Below, piece after piece: positions 6,790 to 10,037 of a DNA stretch of 10,037 nt (position 1 is its first letter; each line of letters opens with the position of its first letter). Position numbers and translations under genes: made by a program. The DNA comes from Chloroflexota bacterium (GTDB lineage Bacteria; Chloroflexota; Limnocylindria; Limnocylindrales; CSP1-4): NCBI GenBank assembly GCA_021812735.1, contig JAKAMV010000287.1, positions 1 to 10,037 on the forward strand. Reading direction: 5' to 3'. The notes under the pieces were generated by a model. That model was not told where the DNA came from, did not search any database, and saw only the letters and a list, made by a program, of their open reading frames with translations.

Positions 6790-8274
6790 TCAGGAGCCGT
6801 TGAGGCGACGCGCCGCGGATGACTTCCGCATGGCCGCGCGCTCTGCTAGCACGTCGGCCATGCGACGAAAGATTGGCAGGTGGACGGGCAAGAGGAGGTA
6901 CCAGTACAGGTACCCGGCGAGACCGTCAGGGTCGAAGTAGGCGGTCTGGACGAGACGCGAGCCGGTGGCGAGGGGATCGACCGAGAATTGGAGCCAGGCG
7001 CGACCGGGCACCCGCATCTCGGCTCGGAGGCGGAGGAGCCGGGGCCGTTCCAGCGCCTCGACGCGCCAGAAGTCCACCGCGTCGCCGACCCGGAGTCGCT
7101 CGGTGTCCCGTCGACCGAGCCGCATCCCAACCCCGCCCACGAGGCGGTCCATGAACCCCCTGATGCGCCACAGAAGGTGGCCCGAAGGCCAACCGACGGG
7201 GCCCCCCAGCCGCTCCACTTCGGCGAAGATCTCGTCGGGCGCCGCGTTGACCTCCCGAACGCGACGATCCGTCAGGATCCGCCGGGTGGTCGGAGCGGCA
7301 CCGACGAATACCGCTGGTTCGCGTCGGCGGGTCTCGTAGGTATCGAACCACGTCGTTTCGACGCGGTTGCCGACCGTCCGTTCCGCCGCCTCATGGATGG
7401 CCTCTTCGTATCGCAGCAGATCTATCTCGAACGCGGAGGCGACGCCCGGCTCCCGGACCACGCACCCGTGCTCGAGGCGCTCGATGATCGCCCGGGCAAC
7501 TCCGCGCGGCAGCGGGGACATGAGACTGACCCACGCGTCGCTCGCGAACGCTGTCGCGACCGGGAGCGGAATCTGGACGCGGTGGAGGCTCCGGGCGCGG
7601 GCGTACCGGAGGAGCATCTCAGCGAACGACAGGACCTCCGGCCCGCCGATCTCGGCCACGCCCGTCGTCTTCCGCTCGAGCGCGGCCGTCAGGTAGCCGA
7701 GGACGTTGCCGATGGAGATCGGCTGAGCGGGAAGTTCCACCCAGCGCGGCGTCGTCATGATCCGAACATGCTCGGTCAGGTGGCGGATCATTTCGAAAGG
7801 CGCGCTACCCGAGCCGATCACGAGCGAGGACCGAAACTCCATTACCGGGACTCCACCCTGGGCAAGGGCCGCGCCACGATCGCCGAAGGCCGCGGTTCCA
7901 CTCTCGGATGCCGACCCGCGCGGCGCGTCTCCGAGCTCTCCCAGATGGACGATCTGTCGGGCACCAGCGACCCGGGCGGCCGCGCCCAGGGTCTCGGCGG
8001 CCCGCGCCTCCTCCGCCCATGCGGCCGACTGGTACCGGACGATCGTCTCGGGCAGGAGGTAGACGACCTCCGGCGGCTCGGCGAAGTCCCTGAGTGCGGC
8101 ATCGAGCGAGCGATGGTCGCTTGGGTCAGCAGTCAGGACGGTCGAGCCCGGAAAGCGGTGGGCGACCAGGGCAGGCTGGCGGGAGATCAGGGTCAACTCG
8201 TGGCCACCGTGGAGAAGCCTAGTCACGAGTCGCCCCCCGACGTAGCCGCCCGCGCCGACCACCAGGATTTGCAT
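6790..8274 (-). CDS. Atypical SDR/NmrA-like epimerase fused to DUF2867
   Basis: A 494-residue cytoplasmic two-domain protein. Residues 1 to ~310 form a Rossmann-fold atypical short-chain dehydrogenase (NAD-dependent epimerase/NmrA-like). Its nucleotide motif is VVGAGGYVGGRLV (5-17), and LVIGSGSAPFEMIRHLTEHV (151-170) with TPRWVELPAQPI (175-186) matches the conserved middle of this family. No YxxxK catalytic pair is evident, so it may bind rather than turn over the cofactor. Residues ~320-494 are the DUF2867 domain, with VGDAVDFWRVEALER (397-411) and the ending GYLYWYLLLPVHLPIFRRM (454-472). This fusion is a recurrent uncharacterised family of about 480-500 residues. I chose the ATG at 8274-8272 because the nucleotide-binding strand begins at once there. 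The frame stays open to 8469 but encodes only Gly/Pro/Arg-rich sequence. It stands alone, more than 400 nt from its neighbour. Confidence 0.9.
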   Translation of the reverse strand: MQILVVGAGGYVGGRLVTRLLHGGHELTLISRQPALVAHRFPGSTVLTADPSDHRSLDAALRDFAEPPEVVYLLPETIVRYQSAAWAEEARAAETLGAAARVAGARQIVHLGELGDAPRGSASESGTAAFGDRGAALAQGGVPVMEFRSSLVIGSGSAPFEMIRHLTEHVRIMTTPRWVELPAQPISIGNVLGYLTAALERKTTGVAEIGGPEVLSFAEMLLRYARARSLHRVQIPLPVATAFASDAWVSLMSPLPRGVARAIIERLEHGCVVREPGVASAFEIDLLRYEEAIHEAAERTVGNRVETTWFDTYETRRREPAVFVGAAPTTRRILTDRRVREVNAAPDEIFAEVERLGGPVGWPSGHLLWRIRGFMDRLVGGVGMRLGRRDTERLRVGDAVDFWRVEALERPRLLRLRAEMRVPGRAWLQFSVDPLATGSRLVQTAYFDPDGLAGYLYWYLLLPVHLPIFRRMADVLAERAAMRKSSAARRLNGS

Positions 8275-8280
8275 CGCGAG

Positions 8281-8309
8281 AGTATGCGTGAGGCAACCGT
8301 CGCCGACAA
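8281..8309 (-). promoter_or_regulatory. Probable leaderless promoter of the SDR-DUF2867 gene
   Basis: On the minus strand TTGTCG (8309-8304) and CATACT (8286-8281) are separated by 17 nt, each matching four of six bases of the sigma-70 consensus. The ATG begins 6 nt after the -10 box, so transcription would start at or next to the A of the ATG. This fits the absence of any Shine-Dalgarno before this gene. Confidence 0.45.
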
Positions 8310-8386
8310 TGCTGTGTGCTCGTCCGGTACCTCCCCGGGGCGGGAGAGGGCCCCGGCGGCCGCTGTGCACGCCACGTGTCCCCAGC

Positions 8387-8406
8387 CCTCCGCCGATGGG
8401 CGGAGG
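8387..8406. terminator. GC-rich hairpin, possible terminator of the adjacent relic
   Basis: CCTCCGCC (8387-8394) and GGCGGAGG (8399-8406) form a perfect 8-bp stem around a GATG tetraloop. It lies 80 nt downstream of the last stop of the minus-strand coding-like remnant and upstream of the SDR promoter, a natural place for a terminator. No U-tract follows on either strand. Confidence 0.4.
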
Positions 8407-8485
8407 ATCGGCCGACCGGGCGTCGGTTGCCAGCGGCAGCCGGCCGCGGACGACCCCGCCGCTCGCCACGCCGCCTCGTCGGCAT

Positions 8486-8877
8486 TCACCGCCGCGACCC
8501 CGTTAGCAGTCGACAGATGCCGCACGGAGCGTCACGCAGGACCGCCACAGGGGGCTGCGCAGAAGTCGCGGCGGCGCCAACGGCCAGACGGACATCGCGG
8601 GGTATACACCTTGCCGACCCCGAGACGTCCCAGTCCGCGCCCCGGCGCCTGATGACGAGGCTCACGGTCCAGCCCCGGCGTGCCGCGGCACTCGCTGCCT
8701 CCCGCACCTTGATCGGCCCGAGGCCGCCGAGGAACCCGATCGGCCGGGGCAACCGGTCGATGACCAGGAAGTCCTGGCGACCTCCTCCTCGCCCAGTTCA
8801 ACCACGCCGCGCGTTCCCCTCGGCAGGCCTGGCGAGGGCTGGCGATCAAGGGCGAGCTGGCCCCGGCGGAGCGGCAA
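8486..8877 (-). pseudogene. Frameshifted coding-like remnant, family not recognised
   Basis: Two minus-strand frames in succession look coding but do not join. The upstream one reads RRGQLALDRQPSPGLPRG and then GVVELGEEEVA. After a frame change near 8795 it continues as QDFLVIDRLPRPIGFLGGLG, then PIKVREAASAAARRGWTVSLV, to a TGA at 8486. In the second piece about 90% of third positions are G/C while second positions are near 50%, the pattern of real genes in this genome. The alternation of hydrophobic strands and an Ala/Arg helix suggests an alpha/beta protein. The second piece has no ATG or GTG at a sensible start, and a TGA closes it upstream. I do not recognise the family. It could also be an intact gene broken by an assembly indel. 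Confidence 0.4.
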
Positions 8878-9084
8878 GGCGCCGACAAGCCGCCTCGCGA
8901 CGGTCAGCGCGGCCTTTGGCGATCACGGCCAACCCCATGCCTGCCCGGTGATGCGCCATTACCCCAGCCGGTCGATCGGCCCGGCGAAGTACGTCACAAG
9001 TCTCTTGCCTTGGGTGCCCAATCGCCTGAATCTGGACTTATCTTGTGAGGGCCGTCCCCGCCACGATGGAGCGAGCGGGCAGCC

Positions 9085-9091
9085 AAGGAGG
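9085..9091 (+). promoter_or_regulatory. Strong Shine-Dalgarno of the secreted-protein gene
   Basis: AAGGAGG, seven bases of the anti-16S consensus, ends 4 nt before the ATG at 9096. It is the best ribosome binding site in the window. It decides the start at 9096 over the in-frame GTG at 9045, which has no such signal. Confidence 0.85.
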
Positions 9092-9095
9092 GGCG

Positions 9096-10013
9096 ATGTC
9101 ATCGGTCTTGCGTAAGCTTGTGCTCATCGGCGCGGGCGCGGCGCTCCTGTCCGGACTGACGGCAGGGCCGCTGACAGCCGCCTCGTCGACCAAGAAGACC
9201 TACGGCGTCACGGTCACCCCCGCGACCCTGGACTACGGCGCCCCGAGCATCACCTCGGCGTTCAGCGTCACCTACATGAACACGACCCCCGGTGGTATCG
9301 CCTCGTTCAACTCGCTGAGCCTGAGCGCGCCGGCCGGATACTCGATCGACGCCACGTCCGTCTCCTTCACCACGACCACGGGGAGCTCGGCCGGGAACCT
9401 GACGTCGAGCCCCACGACCGTCACGGTGACGAACCTGTACCCGGTGACGTACGGCCAGTCGGTCACCCTTTCGTTCTCGGCGACCGTCGACACCACGAGC
9501 CTCACCTGCTCCACTGCCGTGGGCACCTGGGCGACTCAGGTCTGGACCGGCGCGAACACGAGCGGCACCCTGTTCGCGCTCTCCTCGGCGGTCCCCACCA
9601 CGACGATCGGCACGGACCTCCAGCCCGGAGCCTCGATCACGGCCAGCGGGGTGACCGTGACGAACGTCGGCACGACATGCGTGCCGGTCACGGTCAGCCG
9701 GAACGGCAACACCGTCACGATCCTCAAGCCGACCATCGAGGGGGTCGCGCTCAGCGTCGACATCCTCTGGGACCCTGAGCCCGCGGTCCTGCCGCTGCCG
9801 GTGGACCAGGTGGAGGCTTCCGGCAGCGCGACCCCCGGTCCCGTCCAGTGGTGCGGCGGCACGCCGAGCCAGCCCACGGTCCCGGCGGGCCAGGTGTCCT
9901 GCCTCGTCTCGGAGTCGTCGCAGATCTACGGCCCCGACGCCAGCGGGAACCAGCAGGTCCGGGTTCACGACGTGGTCTACCTGCTGGGCGACTACAGCAT
10001 CGTGCGCGGCTAG
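9096..10013 (+). CDS. Secreted Thr/Ser-rich beta-rich protein, function unknown
   Basis: A 305-residue exported protein that I cannot assign to a named family. Residues 1-29 are a clear Sec signal peptide: R6-K7, the hydrophobic core LVLIGAGAALLSGLTAG, then PLTAAS with probable cleavage after A29. There is no lipobox Cys, LPxTG motif or C-terminal anchor, so it is probably released or loosely surface-bound. The mature part is very rich in Thr, Ser, Val and Gly, with short alternating strands such as KKTYGVTVTPATLDYGAP, TTVTVTNLYPVTYGQS and SGVTVTNVGTTCVP, pointing to two or more Ig-like beta-sandwiches. Four Cys (in LTCST, TTCVP, WCGG and VSCLV) could form two disulfides. The repeated VTVTN may reflect an old domain duplication. 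A strong RBS suggests good expression. It is divergent from the SDR gene and ends just before a hairpin at the window edge. Adhesin, cell-surface or sheath component are possibilities only. Confidence 0.85.
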   Translation: MSSVLRKLVLIGAGAALLSGLTAGPLTAASSTKKTYGVTVTPATLDYGAPSITSAFSVTYMNTTPGGIASFNSLSLSAPAGYSIDATSVSFTTTTGSSAGNLTSSPTTVTVTNLYPVTYGQSVTLSFSATVDTTSLTCSTAVGTWATQVWTGANTSGTLFALSSAVPTTTIGTDLQPGASITASGVTVTNVGTTCVPVTVSRNGNTVTILKPTIEGVALSVDILWDPEPAVLPLPVDQVEASGSATPGPVQWCGGTPSQPTVPAGQVSCLVSESSQIYGPDASGNQQVRVHDVVYLLGDYSIVRG

Positions 10014-10037
10014 CCCGCCGGATCCGGCCGTGGCGGG
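10014..10037 (+). terminator. Hairpin after the secreted-protein gene, at window edge
   Basis: CCCGCC (10014-10019) directly after the TAG pairs with GGCGGG (10032-10037), around a 12-nt centre that can add a G-T or short inner GG/CC pairing. Its position suggests an intrinsic terminator. The window ends at the last stem base, so a following U-tract cannot be checked. Confidence 0.5.

Larger units (their letters stand above)
8275..9095. other. Gene-poor divergent intergenic region
   Basis: About 820 bases lie between the divergent SDR-DUF2867 and secreted-protein genes. It contains the SDR promoter (8281-8309), a GC-rich hairpin (8387-8406), a coding-like but broken stretch on the minus strand (8486-8877), the palindrome TTGGG-tg-CCCAA (9010-9021) and the RBS of the secreted protein (9085-9091). 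A weak TTGCCT-N17-GAATCT pair (9005-9033) could be that gene's promoter. No RNA gene or repeat array was found. Confidence 0.5.

Noticed and set aside
8275..8469. 65-residue N-terminal extension of the SDR-DUF2867 protein
   Set aside because: It is Gly/Pro/Arg-rich and unlike the family. The Rossmann strand begins directly after the ATG at 8274, and a promoter candidate lies inside the extension.
6880..8652. 590-codon plus-strand open frame
   Set aside because: Antisense shadow of the SDR-DUF2867 gene; composition is biased and no motif is present.
9045..9095. 17-residue upstream extension of the secreted protein from a GTG
   Set aside because: It would bury the signal peptide, and the perfect Shine-Dalgarno points to the ATG at 9096.
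9099..9968. 289-codon minus-strand open frame
   Set aside because: Shadow of the secreted-protein gene. The plus-strand reading has a signal peptide and RBS; this one is Arg/Asp/Gly-rich without motifs.
1..10037. tRNA, rRNA, CRISPR arrays, IS ends, direct repeats
   Set aside because: Looked for T-loop/cloverleaf patterns, spaced repeats and paired terminal inverted repeats near transposase-like frames; none found by eye.

Overview
This is a high-GC (roughly 70%) bacterial window. The intact genes show strong G/C preference at third codon positions, frequent GTG starts and few Shine-Dalgarno sequences. Together with the gene families, this suggests a Chloroflexota (Limnocylindria-like) or deep actinobacterial genome, probably environmental or metagenome-derived. 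No rRNA, tRNA, CRISPR array, insertion sequence or phage gene is visible. The lineage is an inference, not proven.

Layout. (1) 1-1070, minus strand: an MFS transporter whose 3' end lies outside the window. (2) 1071-1893: no convincing intact large gene, but two relics on the plus strand. One is the N-terminal half of a response-regulator receiver domain, broken by a stop at codon 3 and a later frame change. The other is a set of fragments in shifting frames that are collinear with an RsbW/SpoIIAB-type anti-sigma ATPase. The last fragment is also an open 47-codon frame overlapping the next gene by ATGA. (3) 1890-2696, plus strand: an RNase Z-like metallo-beta-lactamase-fold hydrolase. (4) 2764-2795: a perfect 12-bp inverted repeat almost equidistant from two convergent stop codons, a likely shared terminator.

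(5) 6378-2863, minus strand: a tight three-gene operon. It holds a geranylgeranyl-reductase-like flavoprotein with a C-x2-C-GG motif, a stand-alone cyclic-nucleotide-binding domain, and a GltD-like FAD/NAD(P)H oxidoreductase with N- and C-terminal iron-sulfur modules. Junctions are a 1-nt gap and a 4-nt overlap. The simplest reading is an electron-transfer module: NAD(P)H or ferredoxin to the GltD-like protein to the flavoprotein that reduces an unknown, possibly isoprenoid or membrane-associated, substrate. The small domain may act as a cAMP/cGMP-responsive regulatory subunit. This is the best candidate here for an undescribed system.

(6) 6379-6789: non-coding, with one short inverted repeat. 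(7) 8274-6790, minus strand: an atypical SDR/NmrA-like epimerase fused to a DUF2867 domain, with a plausible leaderless promoter just upstream. (8) 8275-9095: mostly non-genic. It holds a coding-like but frameshifted remnant on the minus strand and a GC-rich hairpin. (9) 9096-10013, plus strand: a secreted Thr/Ser-rich beta-rich protein with a clear signal peptide and strong RBS, followed by a hairpin at the window edge.

Intact metabolic genes thus alternate with decayed loci. The decay could be genuine, or in part indel errors in the assembly; read-level checking would decide.
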